64,000 nt of DNA from Corythucha ciliata (lineage: Eukaryota > Arthropoda > Insecta > Hemiptera > Tingidae), in assembly GCA_038030265.1 (NCBI GenBank), contig CM075939.1, positions 16,411,253 to 16,475,252 on the forward strand, written 5' to 3'. Within the stretch, counting starts at the first letter, position 1, and every line of letters begins with the position of its first letter. The notes beneath the pieces are model-generated. The model saw nothing but the letters and a program-made list of their open reading frames with translations, ran no database searches and was not told where the DNA came from. The position numbers were made by a program, and so were the translations under genes. Below are positions 22,621 to 33,681 of this stretch, one piece after another.

Positions 22621-24669
22621 CCCCAGTAGCACAGAACGTTTATCCAGCGAAACTAACGTTAGCAAAACGAACGAGGCGAACGTTTTTTACGAACGAAAAT
22701 ACAACGGTTATGTTTACGTTACATAATAACGTTAGAGCAACGTTCAAATGATTTGCATCGGGGTCGGGCGCGGTCTTGAAATTACAGCACTGTCGTCAAA
22801 ACCCGCCCCCTTTCATTCGTTCGGATAACGTTAGGTTAACGTTGTAACCAAACCTATCATGGTTTGCCAAGTGCGAACTTTGGACGTAATTCTAACGTTC
22901 GTTTTTACGTAAAAACGAACGTTCAGCTAACGCTCTAACGTTAAGGTTAAACGTTTAGTGAACGTTCAAGGAACGTTTTCACGCTACTTGGAAAAATCAC
23001 AGAACGTTAAACCTACGAAACTAACGTTATCAAAATGTACGAGGCGAACGTTCGTTTCTTACGAACGAAAATATAACGGTTATTTTTATGGTTCATAAAA
23101 ACGTTAGAGCAACGTTGTAAAGCATTACAGGATGATTGGCGTTGGTGTAAATTGTAGGAGCAACTTGAGTGATTTTATACATAGATACGATTCACGTTTT
23201 TGCCACAAAATGGTGTAATGCGATTTGCTGTAGGTTCCTATAGGTTGCTATAGGATTGTATAGGTTCGTTCGTTTCTCGTCCGGAGCTGCACTAACAGCA
23301 CTGAGCTTTCCTCTGTTATTCCACATGATAACCCGCGGGTTACAAAATCTCGTGCTGCTCGGAGTAGTCCTGGACTGACAAACGAACGGAGCCGGAATAC
23401 GAACGGAATAGTCTCTCCGCCCCTGAACTTCTCCACATAAAACAAAATACTTTCCTTCAATTTGAATTAAAATAGAATCAGCCTCATTTCTTCTCATTTA
23501 GTTTATCTTCTATTAGTTAAGTGTGTAAAACTGCTCCCCGTCACCCATATGCTCCTGATTTTGATGATTTTATAATTATTAAGCGTTGTGTATTTTTGTT
23601 GTTCGTCGTGTATATTGCCTTAGTCTCGACTTTTTGAGCCACCGAATTCCTTCCATCGATCTAGCCTTCTTGAGGGTTCGCTGTTCGTATAAACCTATAC
23701 ATATTTGTTTGAACTTCACTGATTTGTCTGCCCTTGCGCGGAACGTCCGTGAAGGTAACCGTCACTCAAATGATAGCTGACGTTTTTAACAGGAAATTGG
23801 GAACAATTTTCAACTGGGCATAGGGAAGGGTAAAAAGAACGCGTTCAAAAACACGTGTCTTTGTCACGCAATACTTGGTAAGCTATTCAGTGTGGTTTAT
23901 TGTTCGAAGCCTGATCAAGGTTGATATTATTGCAGGCGCCGCAAAGATTTGGTGTAGAGACGCGGTGATTCAGGATGTGACGCAGCCCATTAAAGAATGG
24001 CTGAATTACTGCCCGTTCCGAGGACGAAGCGTATGACTTGAATTGTTTTTAAAATTGTGCGCTAGTGTGAACTATAAATATGGTTCTCGTTTAAGGTTTT
24101 AGTCGTGGAGTTAATTGAAGACTGAGCAATTTTCAGAATTGGCAATACTAATGAGTTAAGTTCGCACTCCACCGCACCGATTTTTTTCATTTTTCAGTTC
24201 AATAAAAGTTCGAAATATTATGAATTCTTGTGGTGAATTTAGAACAACGTTTTTACAGAGTTCAAAGAACGTTGATATAACGCTCTAAAAACACTATTAC
24301 AATGTTCGAAGAAAGTCCATACAACGTTCGATGAATGTCAGGTTAACGTTGTAATCCAAACCTATGACGGTTTGCCAAGTGCGAACTTTGGACGTAATTC
24401 GAACGTTCGTTTCAACGTGAAACCGAACGTTCAGGTAACGATTTAACGTTAAGGATAAACGTTTGGCGAACGTTCAAGGAACGTTTTCTGCAAACGTTCG
24501 AGAACGTTAGGTTAACGTTCTAATCCTAACCAATCATGGTTTGCCAAGTGCGAACTTTGGACGTAATTCGAACGTTCGTTTCGACGTTAAACCGAACGTT
24601 CAGCGAACGATTTAACGTTAAGGTTAAACGTTTGGCGAACGTTCAAAGAACGTTTTTGTGCTACTGGGG
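22621..24669. mobile_element. 2.05-kb AACGTT-rich TIR element inserted in the LTR
   Basis: The 13-bp ends CCCCAGTAGCACA (22621-22633 and, inverted, 24657-24669) are perfect TIRs. Comparison with the other LTR suggests an AT dinucleotide at the junction. Both ends are built from repeated modules full of AACGTT (about 37 by hand count). A left module (about 22632-22743) recurs at 22997-23117. A right module of about 145 bp with gtttgccaagtgcgaact occurs at about 22845-22991, 24351-24494 and 24521-24669. A perfect 30-bp palindrome lies at 22894-22923. The middle (about 23130-24230) has no recognisable coding capacity, so the element is non-autonomous. Its superfamily is unknown to me. Confidence 0.75.
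23266..23388. mobile_element. MITE copy 2, inside the AACGTT-rich element
   Basis: This aligns with the MITE at 27326-27477: cgtccggagctgcacta, acatgataacccgcg and tgctgctcggagtagtcc are shared. Its ends cgttcgtttctcgtcc and ggactgacaaacgaacg form imperfect inverted repeats. The two copies are far from identical. Confidence 0.7.
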
Positions 24670-24689
24670 ATGTAAAAACAAACAATTAA

Positions 24690-25426
24690 CTAATTATGTA
24701 GAGGAAGGGATGATTTAATTGCTTCACTTTTCTGACATCCTTCCAGCAAAGATTGCGGTATTTCGAAAATCAAAGGTCGAACTTCTTCGGTGGCTTCACG
24801 ACACGTCCTTCTTTTGTCCGCATCGGTGATTTGGGACGACGTGCAGTGTTCATCTTTCCATCGTAGCCTGCGTCGATATATCTTTTTTAAATCCTTGGCT
24901 TCAATTTGGTCCAGGTCTGGCGGGCCCACTTCTTGTACTCTCTGAGTAAACATCGCTGATGGCGTTAGAGGTTTCAATTTGTCTGCGTCCTCTTCGCGAC
25001 CCCCTATCAGTCCAAAAACCTTTTCGTCGGTGTAAGAGAGCTCGTCGTCACTGTCATTCTTTGGCAACGACACTCCCTTGAGTTCAAATTTGGCCATCTC
25101 GAGGATTTTACACGCTGTATCCTTTAAGTGGCGTTGCTTCTTTACGTGTATTTACATTTGTAACGGGATTATCAACGTAAAACGCCCTCTTCAGCTCGCT
25201 GACGACCTCTCGAGGAAATTTAAGCTGCCCCTCGACGCACTGAGTCACCACTTGAAGTCTCCCATCCGTTTCTTTGGTTGTCGTCGCCACAAAAGGAAGC
25301 GACATCAGCCAGACGTTCTTCTTTGTCTTTTGTCTGAGTAGTGTCATCAATTACAAGGGCATCGATCGAGCTCCCACGATTGTGCCGGGGGCTCTGAAAC
25401 GCACAGCCAAGCCACTGTGAGGGCAC
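24690..25426 (-). pseudogene. BEL/Pao pol remnant: RT fragment joined to integrase-tail (DUF5641) fragment
   Basis: Several minus-strand frames together carry the end of pol. Frame 25350-25108 contains FYVDNPVTNVNTRKEA, which corresponds to the RT active-site region (Y-V-D-D in the family). Here the second Asp is Asn. Frame 25097-24690 begins with KFELKGVSL and EKVFGLIGGREEDADKLKPL, matching the RT C-terminal region, then jumps directly to TPSAMFTQ...PDLDQIEAKDLKK, typical of the DUF5641 end of Pao integrases. RNase H and the integrase catalytic core are therefore deleted. Much of the RT N-terminal part is also missing. No activity is expected. Confidence 0.75.
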
Positions 25427-25479
25427 ATGCCTCGTTTTTTCGACCGACTTTTCCTAGCGGTGTCCAGCCGAATTTAGTG

Positions 25480-27211
25480 TGGATTGCTAGCAGCCCTTCT
25501 TCAAGTTTTTTTCTGTTTGCCCGTCAGTAATGTTGGCATTAAGTCCGCGCCGATCAGCATTTCAATGGGTCGGTCGCTCGAGTCACTCAGTTTCAGATTA
25601 TTAAACTGTCTCTTGAGTTCACGTGATGCGCTGAGCCCCACGAAGTCGCAGATAATTGGCTGTTCGAGCACTTCGAAGTTGCAGTGATATTTTTTGTCCA
25701 TGCTGTTCACGTGAACTCTGCAGACACACGGTGCTGCGTCACCGCTGTCTTTTGACCGCTGAATAGAGCATGCGACAATTCTTCGGTCCTCAACGGCGAG
25801 TATCCCATGGCTCGCACGGCCTTTCTCGATATATAGCTCTGCTGTGCTCCAGAATCGAACAAGACTCAGATTGGCTTAGTTTTCGTTCCATTTTTGTCTT
25901 TGAGTTCAATTGTCAGGGTCTGGAGGGCTATTTCTGTTCTACTACCAAAGTTCGTTAGTACGTTGCCAGTTCGTGAAGGAACGCCTTGTTCGCCTTTCTT
26001 TTCATCGTTGTAGCACAGGCACGTGAGATGGCCCTTCCCGCAATTATCGCATTTCAGCTTCGCCTTGCAAGTTCTACTCATAAGACCGAATTTCAAACAT
26101 ATGTAACAACAGCCCTTTTTAATCAACAGTTGTCGTTTTTCTTCAAATTTCATCCCTAAAGCTTTGCGACATTCCTCAGAATTATGTCCACCGTCACAAA
26201 AGACACACGAATTGGTTTTCGAAGACACAAACAAGTCTGAAACCGTGGGGACGTCTTTTCGCTGGCCACTTTTCTGGCCAGGGAAAGCACTTTCTTCGAC
26301 TAAAAACCCAGAGACTGCCAATTTTATCAGCTCCTCCCCTTCCACTTCTGAACGAATAAAGCGGCGAAGCCGGCTCAATTTTTCCTTGCTCCCGACTTTT
26401 TGAAACTCTTGATTTTCGTTATCCAAACTGAACATTGATCGTCTCCGTTGCCATTCGCGGATCAAAGATTCTGGGAGACATGACTCAACCATGGGATAGA
26501 GCATCGCTGAGCAGTTCGAAGAAACGTTCAGGGTTTCAAGAGCTCTCAAATAGCTTTCAAGTTCGTCGTACAGAGGGGCCAAATGTTTCTTATCTTTCTG
26601 CGAATTACAGATAATTAGAGCGATTAATTCTCTTACGTATACCTCTATTAGAACTTCCTCTCGGCCGAATCGTTCCTTGAGATCTTCGAGTGCCTTGGTG
26701 TAGTTGTCCGCCGTAGGAGGAAATGACTCAACTACTCTTCGCGCTCTAGAGCCTACCACCGTGGCTTGAACCAAATATTGGAATTTTCTTAAATTGCGCC
26801 CAGAACGAGACCCACTCTTTTAAATTTCCATCGAACTTTCTGAATTCTAGCGTCGGCAGTTTATATTTGCGAATTGAATTTTCCGACAAGACGCTGGGGC
26901 TTGGAGATTTCTCATCAGCTTCGATGTTGACGCACTCGGACACCAGTTCAACCACCTCTTTACCACTTTGTCCGTGCTACTTTGTTCTTTGAGTAAATCT
27001 TCCTACGACGCATCGTTTTCCAATTATTTGTCGAATAATTACAAGCTAAGCACCTTCCATTCTTTGAGTCGAGTACTTTCTTTAACGACGTGACTCGAAC
27101 CCTCTGCGGCTTCCGCCCTTCTTGAACTTCCTCGACCAGGGCCAACAGTTCATCGAAAATTTTTTCCAGTCCAAGTCGTTTCACTTTTCTCGCCTTTTCC
27201 ATCTTCTCCAT
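25480..27211 (-). pseudogene. BEL/Pao gag-like (DUF1759), zinc knuckles and aspartic protease, disrupted
   Basis: The N-terminal frame 27211-26960 is charged and helical and ends in a stop. Frame 26955-26746 carries KLPTLEFRKFDGNLKEW-type sequence starting DUF1759. A single-base frameshift near 26775 moves it into frame 26774-25866 (about 300 codons), which completes DUF1759 and holds a knuckle-like cluster (CVFC, HNSEEC, CCYICLKFG, then CDNCGKGHLTCLC). A TGA stop at about 25866 immediately precedes VLFDSGA, the aspartic protease active site (DUF1758), which continues to a GADL motif near 25540. The order matches BEL/Pao polyproteins. The breaks make it non-functional. Confidence 0.85.
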
Positions 27212-27221
27212 TATCGTGTAG

Positions 27222-27240
27222 TCCTGTCACACGGTCGCCA
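27222..27240 (-). other. Primer binding site, tRNA-Arg type
   Basis: Two bases inside the 5' LTR, the plus strand reads tcctgtcacacggtcgcca. The last 11 bases, CACGGTCGCCA, equal a metazoan tRNA-Arg 3' end with CCA, and the preceding tcctgtca continues it after a 2-nt (ca) duplication. Arg tRNA priming is known among BEL/Pao elements. Confidence 0.75.
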
Positions 27241-27242
27241 AA

Positions 27243-27558
27243 TGTTGAAAACCGACACGATATATCTAAAAAACTTTATTTGAAAACGCGAGACGACAAT
27301 TTTTGAAAAGCAATCCTTTTAATAGTAGGTCTATTCGTTTGTCGTCCGGAGCTGCACTATTAGCACTGAAAGTACTAACCTTTCATTATTTTTTCGCGTT
27401 ATTTCACATGATAACCCGCGAGATTGCAAAATTTCGTGCTGCTCGGAGTAGTCCGGGACGACAAACGATTAGACCTAATGAGAAAAAAACATGTGATAAC
27501 AAACAACTAACTAATTATGTGGAGGAAGGGATGATTTAATTGCTTCACTTTTCTGACA
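27243..27558 (-). repeat. 5' LTR of the BEL/Pao element
   Basis: The LTR starts TGTTGAAAACC and ends TTCTGACA on the plus strand, bounded outside by GCTCA. A 152-bp MITE (27326-27477) sits inside. The remaining ~164 bp match the left LTR closely. Confidence 0.88.
27326..27477. mobile_element. 152-bp MITE in the 5' LTR
   Basis: The 22-bp ends beginning taggtctattcgtttgtcg are inverted repeats with one mismatch. The other LTR lacks the element at the corresponding site, so it inserted after the retrotransposon. A TA target is possible but not certain. Confidence 0.75.
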
Positions 27559-27853
27559 GCTCATCTGTTTATCCTCCAATACATTATTGGAGAGCTCTAG
27601 TAGAAAATATGGCGAAGAAACACAACAAACCGCTCTCCGACAGCTACGTTACAGGCGATTTTTTTTCGGAAGGCGCATATGACACAAAAATGCTAGCTGG
27701 CATGTTTGAAATAACCTAGAACTTCGAAAATCGCGTACTTATTAACTGTTGGATTATTTTACGAACCGATCACAATTTATGCTCTATTTTAGCATAAATA
27801 AACCTTAAAAAATAGATTTATGAATAAGTTCTGACCCATGAAACTTCCTCATT
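27559..27853 (+). repeat. Dispersed ~300-bp repeat, copy 1 (hAT empty site)
   Basis: This matches 55753-55900 plus 59512-59661: gctcatctgtttatcctcc, aaacacaacaaaccgctctcc, ggaaggcgcatatgacacaaa, tctattttagcataaataaacc and gacccatgaaacttcctcatt. One frame reads KKHNKPLSDSYVTG and FFSEGAYDT, perhaps old coding sequence I cannot identify. The BEL/Pao element inserted at its left edge. The hAT found in copy 2 is absent here, leaving gctggcat at 27696-27703. Confidence 0.85.
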
Positions 27854-28190
27854 GAGAAACGGCGCTGATTCGCGGATTTATTTGAAAATCCCGCTGGTAA
27901 GCGGCTAAATCTGAGAAAAACGACTGATTCGAGGCTAAATTAGTGATAAACCGCTGATTCGCGGCTAAATTAAAAAAAAAAGTTTATTCGCGGATAAAGT
28001 TGACATAAAACGCTCATTAGTGAAAATTCGCGGATGAAGTTGACGTAAAACGGTAATTTGCGGATTAATTTGAGAAAATCCGCGGCTAAAATTGAGTAAA
28101 CGTGCTATTTCTTGGCTATTATAACTAAGGAAACGCGCCAATTAGCAGTTCCCATAGAGGCAAGTTCGTGGCTAAAATTTTTAAAAGCCT
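27854..28190 (+). repeat. Degenerate tandem array, family A
   Basis: Units such as ctgattcgcggctaaattaa and cgcggctaaaattgagtaaa at about 30-bp spacing continue directly from the dispersed repeat. Confidence 0.8.
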
Positions 28191-28249
28191 TAAGTTAACT
28201 TATGCATACATCCTTCCACCCCGGCCACCAAAGATTTTGATCCGCTACT

Positions 28250-28690
28250 GCGGGTTTCAAGCATTTTGTGATTGGAGCATTTGGCGGATGATACATTTTG
28301 TGGTTTGAGCTTTTTGCGCATTGAGTTTTTTATGGTTCGAGCGTTATTTTTTGATAGCGACTTTTGTCATTCGAGAATTTCGTGAACAGAACATTTTGTG
28401 AGCCGGGTCCTTCTTGACTCGGTTTTGCGGGTGGAGCGCCGGCATCTCCGTTCCCGGTGAGGGGCAGTCCATCGGCTCCGTACTCGGCTCAATTGCCGGG
28501 CTGATGAGACCCGGCCGAGTAGCTCAGGTAGCTACTCTGAGGTCGAAACGGAGACTGGACCGCACCGAACGGCACCTTAGGTGCAACTTTTTCGTGATTG
28601 TTTGGTAGGTCCTGCCCCCAATATCCTTGCATTCTTTATAGAAAATTTTGTGGTTCGCGCATTCTTTACCCTTTTTTTCTTATTCTCCCC
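28250..28690 (+). repeat. Family F array with embedded GC-rich dispersed repeat
   Basis: Short units of the gcattttgtggttcgag type flank a GC-rich block (about 28414-28620). The block aligns with about 35500-35700 through gagactggaccgcacc, the actcggct motif, gaggtcgaaacg and ggtgcaa. Open frames across the block have no recognisable domain. A run of ten C follows near 28688. Confidence 0.65.
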
Positions 28691-28799
28691 CCCCCCCAGC
28701 ATTTATTTCAGGGTGGATGGGCTGACGGGGGTGGCGACCGCCCCTATCGCCCCCCTATTAAACCGCCCCTGGCCAAGACTTAGCACTTTATCTTAGCCA

Positions 28800-29150
28800 C
28801 GAAACGGCTACTGGTAACCGTGAATTCTTTCAATTTTGGCTGTGAATGAGCGGTTTTTCTTTATTTTAGCCGTAAATTAGCGCTTACTCTCGTTTTTAGC
28901 CGTTAAGTTGCCCCCGGAAACAGAGAATTTTAGCTATGATTGAGCGCTATTCTTTAATTTAATAAGCTAATTTAGAATTCTCTCAATTTTATCCGCGAAT
29001 TCATATTGCTCAGTTTTACACCCGAATCGGCGCTTTTTTCTCAATTTTAGCTGCGGAATGGCCCATATTCCCGATTTTAGCCACAAATTATAGCTTTAAC
29101 TCTATTTTAACCTTTGAATCAGGGTTCTAGCACTATTTGAGTGCGGATTA
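28800..29150 (-). repeat. Degenerate tandem array, family A, reverse orientation
   Basis: Units read tttagccgtaaattagcgct and ctcaattttagctgcggaatgg, the reverse complement of the 27854-28190 array. The two blocks are thus in inverted order around 28.2-28.8 kb. An 11-C run follows. Confidence 0.75.
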
Positions 29151-29169
29151 GCTAAGCCCCCCCCCCCTT

Positions 29170-32100
29170 ATTTTTGGCTCCCCTCGTAGTTGCGATACTA
29201 TTGCTCCACATTAAAAACAAAAAATCCTAAAACATTTGGGTCATAAGTGTACTCCTCAGTGTACACCTGTCCTATCCAACCGCGGCGATTCCTTCTTATT
29301 CCATTCGTGGTGAATTTCACCATAAAAAAAGTAGTTGAGCGTACACTTTGTTCCATTCGAAAAGTATTAAGTGCAAAAGGTACAGAAAAATTACAATATT
29401 TGTTGTATAATAAATAATTAATTAAATTAAATACTTGAATAAAAAATTATACGGTTTCCAACCCTATACGTGCTCCTATACACTATTCCTCGTCGGTATA
29501 GGATAAGAGTGATCACATCAGCTCGACCCTGACGGGGCATAATAAAGTTATACTTGAAAAAATGATCAATGGTCAGTATGCAAAAATGTCGTAAATAATG
29601 TTTATAACTTCATAAATTAAAAATTATGTATCTTGATTATAGCTTTATAAAAACATTTCAAATAATCATTCATCAGTGTGTAGTTATTACATCATCATTC
29701 ACAGTTTAAATGAAGGCTTTCACAATCGCACACGTTTTACACATTCAAGTTGTATATCTATACCATTTCCTCCTATATGAAGAGACAGAGGAATGACAAA
29801 TGATATCATAAAAAAAAGATTAATATCAATAGACGTTCAAATGCGGGAAGAGGTGAGGCGTTCGAAGGCAACTGCAGGAGGATTCAATTAGTCTGTCGAT
29901 CCATTATATCTCATCTGAAATCCCCCCAGAGGAAGACCCCGCCGCCGTTCCCTTTCCTTCGCCGACCATCATCGTATAACCCTCCGGGGGCAACATCATT
30001 TTGGAAAGACCTATACACGCACCACCCAGCCCAACCCTTTCGCAATCCTTTTGCTCGTATGGGTATTTCAATCAAGGTGTACAGTTGGACTTATCTATTG
30101 AGTGGCAGGTAACTCAATAAGGAAAACGGAACTTTTCAATGGTGGCCATCGCTTGCATGAGGACTGTATGATTAACATGGGTCGTGTCGGAATAAATTTT
30201 TCTAGCTTTTGATGAATTCTATTAAAATAATTATTTATTTTCAGGAAATAAACGTTTTGTTACTTAAAACAAACATTTCTGGCTTTACTTTCTGTGTCTG
30301 TTTGTATTCCATTAGTGAAGGATCTGAATATAACAAAAAAGTGGAGTAAAAAACGAAAAAAAGCGAGTCCCGCAGTCGTAGGAAACACGACGGGGATTTT
30401 GTATGACAGCCCGACAGGTTGCATAACAAGTTAACAAGTATAACCCCACCCACCCCCTCGTAATAACAATCCCAGAGTTTGAGGGAAATGGGCCTCTCCC
30501 TTTTCTTCACCATCTTTTTCCTCTATTTCACCTCCACCTCGATCCTCCTCACCGTCACCATTCTGACACATGACCCTCTTCTTTCACGAAATTGTCAAAA
30601 ACCGTGAGACTTTTAATGCGTGAGGTGACAACGGGTGACAGTCCCCCCTCCGTCTTCTGACGCTCGCAGGTAATTTGTAAGTACCTGGTGACTTTCGGAA
30701 GGGAACGCGGAGGCTTCTGTTTCTGCCACACGCCATCCTCTCATTTTCACGATCAACTAAAGGGCGGGAAGGGGATTGTTCTTTTTTTTGTGCCTCAGGC
30801 AGCTTGAAAAGTTGACAGAAGTTGTTTTATTGTTACATTGTAAACAATTAAGGTATAAAAAATGTAATTGCTTTCCGGCGCCAAACAGTTTGGCTCTAAT
30901 TATAAAGTCGTTTCGGTACTTTTCCCTAAAAATAACCATGGAATGAATAACCGATGAATATAATTAGGCTTTGAAGCAATGAACTTGCTGTTGATGGTGC
31001 CTCAACTCATCAATCATAAAAGTTGGTTATCGATCAAATTGTGTATTCCTTGTGTACTGTTTCTGTTCGTTCCATTTAGCTTGGAGCCCCCCCCCCTCTC
31101 AATTTACCAATCGAAAAAGCTTTTCAAACAGAAAACTATACGCGAATCAACCCACTCATCCCCCCTCACAGCCCAAAATTCTAAACTCGAATGACGTTGA
31201 TTTACACAAAGGCTTCCCTCCTCGTTGTGGCATCGACAGGGTACGATAATGTTTGGATCATCCTCATCGTAAACTGAAACTTTGTTGCTCGAAGCGAATG
31301 AACGATTGTTTGTTATCCTATTAAACCTATAAGGCCCGTAGAAGATTACATAAAACACAACAAGAGCCACTACAAACCAGATACATTCAATAGGGCTTTT
31401 GTAGGGAATAATGCCCTCGAGGGGAGGGGGGGTGGATAATGGGAGTAACTGAACACTCCCTTTATTATACAGGTCCTATATGTGGTCAGAGGGGAAACAA
31501 CCGGTGAGGGTATCCTAGTCGTTGAACGGTGGGGGGGGGGCGCTGAGATGAAAAGTATGAAAAGCCGTGACAATAGGTTTATCTGGGTGACACGCCTCGC
31601 TGCCCGCACAGCTGTCAAGGAGACCCTTGAAAAGCTTTAAACATAATTGAGCTAATCCGTTCCCACATTACAATGGGGTGTGATTTGATTTCAAGCCCGT
31701 TCCATTCGGGCTATCATTAGCCTCTTCGAGAGGACCTTTTTTCCACCCCAAAAAAGGGGTATAGTTTATCTGTTCAGCGGGAAAAGATTTTTGGTTTAAG
31801 GGGGAATGAGGCAAGCTTTTTGCTCATTAAATTTTAACCACCCCATTCCAACTCCCGTATTCGTGCTTCTCCAGAATCCTAGAGACTCCCAGGCTATTTT
31901 GATGAGTCATCTCAGCGGGATAATAATTTATGAAGTTGAAAATGAGCGTTAGACCCGAGCGTTTTGTTGAAACCCCGCACTGAAATTGAGCTCCCTTTGC
32001 ACCAACCGCCATTATCTGACAAGGAATTATTTAGTATGTTTGCTAGCTATAAGAAGAAGCCCACAGGGCAAAAGTATGAAAAGGGGTATCTAACTTATTA

Positions 32101-33290
32101 TTGCCTCGTAAGTACACACCATTCCAACTTTTATGGCGACTAACTGAATATTCAGAATGTTGTTTTCAACAGAAGTGCAAAATGGGATGTCAAGGGCGGG
32201 GGGAGGGTTGTCCGTCCGTCCAAGTTTACCGTTGGAAAATGAGTACCCCAGCTGATTTTTTATTGTCCTATTTTTGGAAATGCTGATTTATTATTCAACT
32301 GAGTTATATTGCTACCTGCACGAAATTCCCATCTCTGGAGAATTCTATATCGAATAAACTTTGCGCATAACCGCTTCTTCAATTTTTATGCACGCGCTTG
32401 TAGTTGACAGTAATCAAAACTTAAACTTGGTTTATGAAAAAAGTTCATCGCACCTGTCAGAACTGAGTTTAGTAATAATTCTTTCCATTATGCAATAAAA
32501 ACGACTTTCGTCTACTCTTGACACACGGAGTAGTACCGCTATAGTCGACGAATTCATTTCAGACGCGTTGTGGTGTGTTGCCCACTTTTATCCTTGTCAA
32601 TCGACTAGTTGGAGGGGGGAGGGGTATTCAGCTTTAGTGAGGACCCATACCGGCCGCCGAACTACCAGTTCGGGCTGTTTTTGAGCTGAAGACACACATT
32701 TTTGAGGTTTAATTTCTAATTTGACGATTTCACGGCCGAAAGAATCAAGGAGGGCATGCACTTACGGCGACAAGGGCGTAGCTCGGATGGAGCAAAGGTG
32801 GACAGCTCCAGCTGCTTAACTCTTCTTCAACAACACGTCTTCTGTTTCATCCACGAAACCAGATACACTCGAAAAAACGTCGATTTACCCTTTCAAACAG
32901 GCTTATTTTAGAAATAGAACTCAATATTTCACTCCAAACCAACAAAAGAATCTTGAAATTCCGCCCGAGAAAAAGATTTTCCACCGATAAAATAGTCATT
33001 TTTCGTTAAGGGTTTTGGATATAAAACATGAGTTCAAGTCAATTGGTCAAACGGTGGCTTTTTGACCGTGAAACTTACGAAAGAGGCCGTCAATTTCACC
33101 CATGCCTCACCAATTTGTTAATTTGTCGAATTATAAAATTTCCGACGTAGAATCAAATTGTACCGCTGCAAAAGTAATATGATAACTAAGAGTGTGACAC
33201 ACCCGTGAAACACAGTGTTTTCACGGTCATTTCAGTGACCAAACACGTATAGTGGCCAGTAAACAAGTTTTGGAGGCTAACAATCATAGT
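29170..33290. other. Long non-repetitive stretch, no gene recognised
   Basis: AT-rich DNA with no tandem arrays and no frame with a recognisable domain. The self-complementary ggtgaatttcacc near 29310 recurs in the 41387-41488 hairpin. G and C runs occur near 31089 and 31528. This is plausible intergenic or intronic DNA. Confidence 0.5.
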
Positions 33291-33671
33291 GTTAGTGAGA
33301 TAACTTAGTCAAAATAGTCACGACGCTGTAAAAATTCAGGCCTAAATAGCCATGAAATTGTCAGCTTCGGGGTTAAATATTCGCATAAATTGCAAGAGGT
33401 GACCAAAGAATGGAGATTCTTTGGCGATGTCACAAAATCACCTGTCTCGAGGCTGAAAAATATCTGTAAAATGCAAGCTCCGGGCTGGTAACCGTGAAAC
33501 TGCACGACTGCAAGAATAAACAGCCGAAAAATCCGTGTGTTGATAGGGGAAGGGCAGGGGAGACAGTTGAATTGGAAATCAACAATTTTACTATTAATTG
33601 ATAAATTAATTAAACTGATGTTATCCGGACGACGATGGAAGGGCATAGCCCAACACAATTCGAGTTTCAAG

Positions 33672-33679
33672 AAAAAAAA
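33672..33679 (-). terminator. Pol III terminator of the tRNA-like unit
   Basis: Eight A on the plus strand form TTTTTTTT on the minus strand just after the tRNA-like 3' end. Confidence 0.6.
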
Positions 33680-33681
33680 TG

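Larger units (their letters stand above)
22523..24737 (-). repeat. 3' LTR of the BEL/Pao element, interrupted
   Basis: LTR sequence is 22523-22620 plus 24670-24737. The two parts match the right LTR at 27243-27325 and 27478-27558 (for example aactttatttgaaaacgcgag and aactaattatgt.gaggaaggg). The 2.05 kb between them is a separate TIR element. Next to its inner edge, the minus strand reads TGGAAGGA, a short polypurine tract suited to plus-strand priming. Confidence 0.85.
22523..27558 (-). mobile_element. BEL/Pao-type LTR retrotransposon, defective, with nested insertions
   Basis: Two LTR copies (22523-24737 and 27243-27558) each begin TGTTGAA and end CTGACA on the plus strand. The element is flanked by the 5-bp direct repeat GCTCA (22518-22522 and 27559-27563), within the 4-6 bp range of BEL/Pao. 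The coding strand is minus. Gag-like DUF1759, zinc knuckles, a DSGA aspartic protease, an RT fragment and an integrase-tail/DUF5641 fragment follow in the expected order, with frameshifts, stops and large internal deletions. The left LTR is split by a 2.05-kb TIR element and the right LTR by a 152-bp MITE. With both removed, each LTR is about 165 bp. It cannot move by itself. Confidence 0.9.

Noticed and set aside
23192..23497. 101-codon minus-strand frame.
   Set aside because: It overlaps the MITE copy at 23266-23388 and has no domain. Its openness follows from the repeat.
24690..27211. BEL/Pao reading frames considered as a functional retroelement.
   Set aside because: Stops, a frameshift, a changed RT active-site residue and missing RNase H and integrase core show it is defective.
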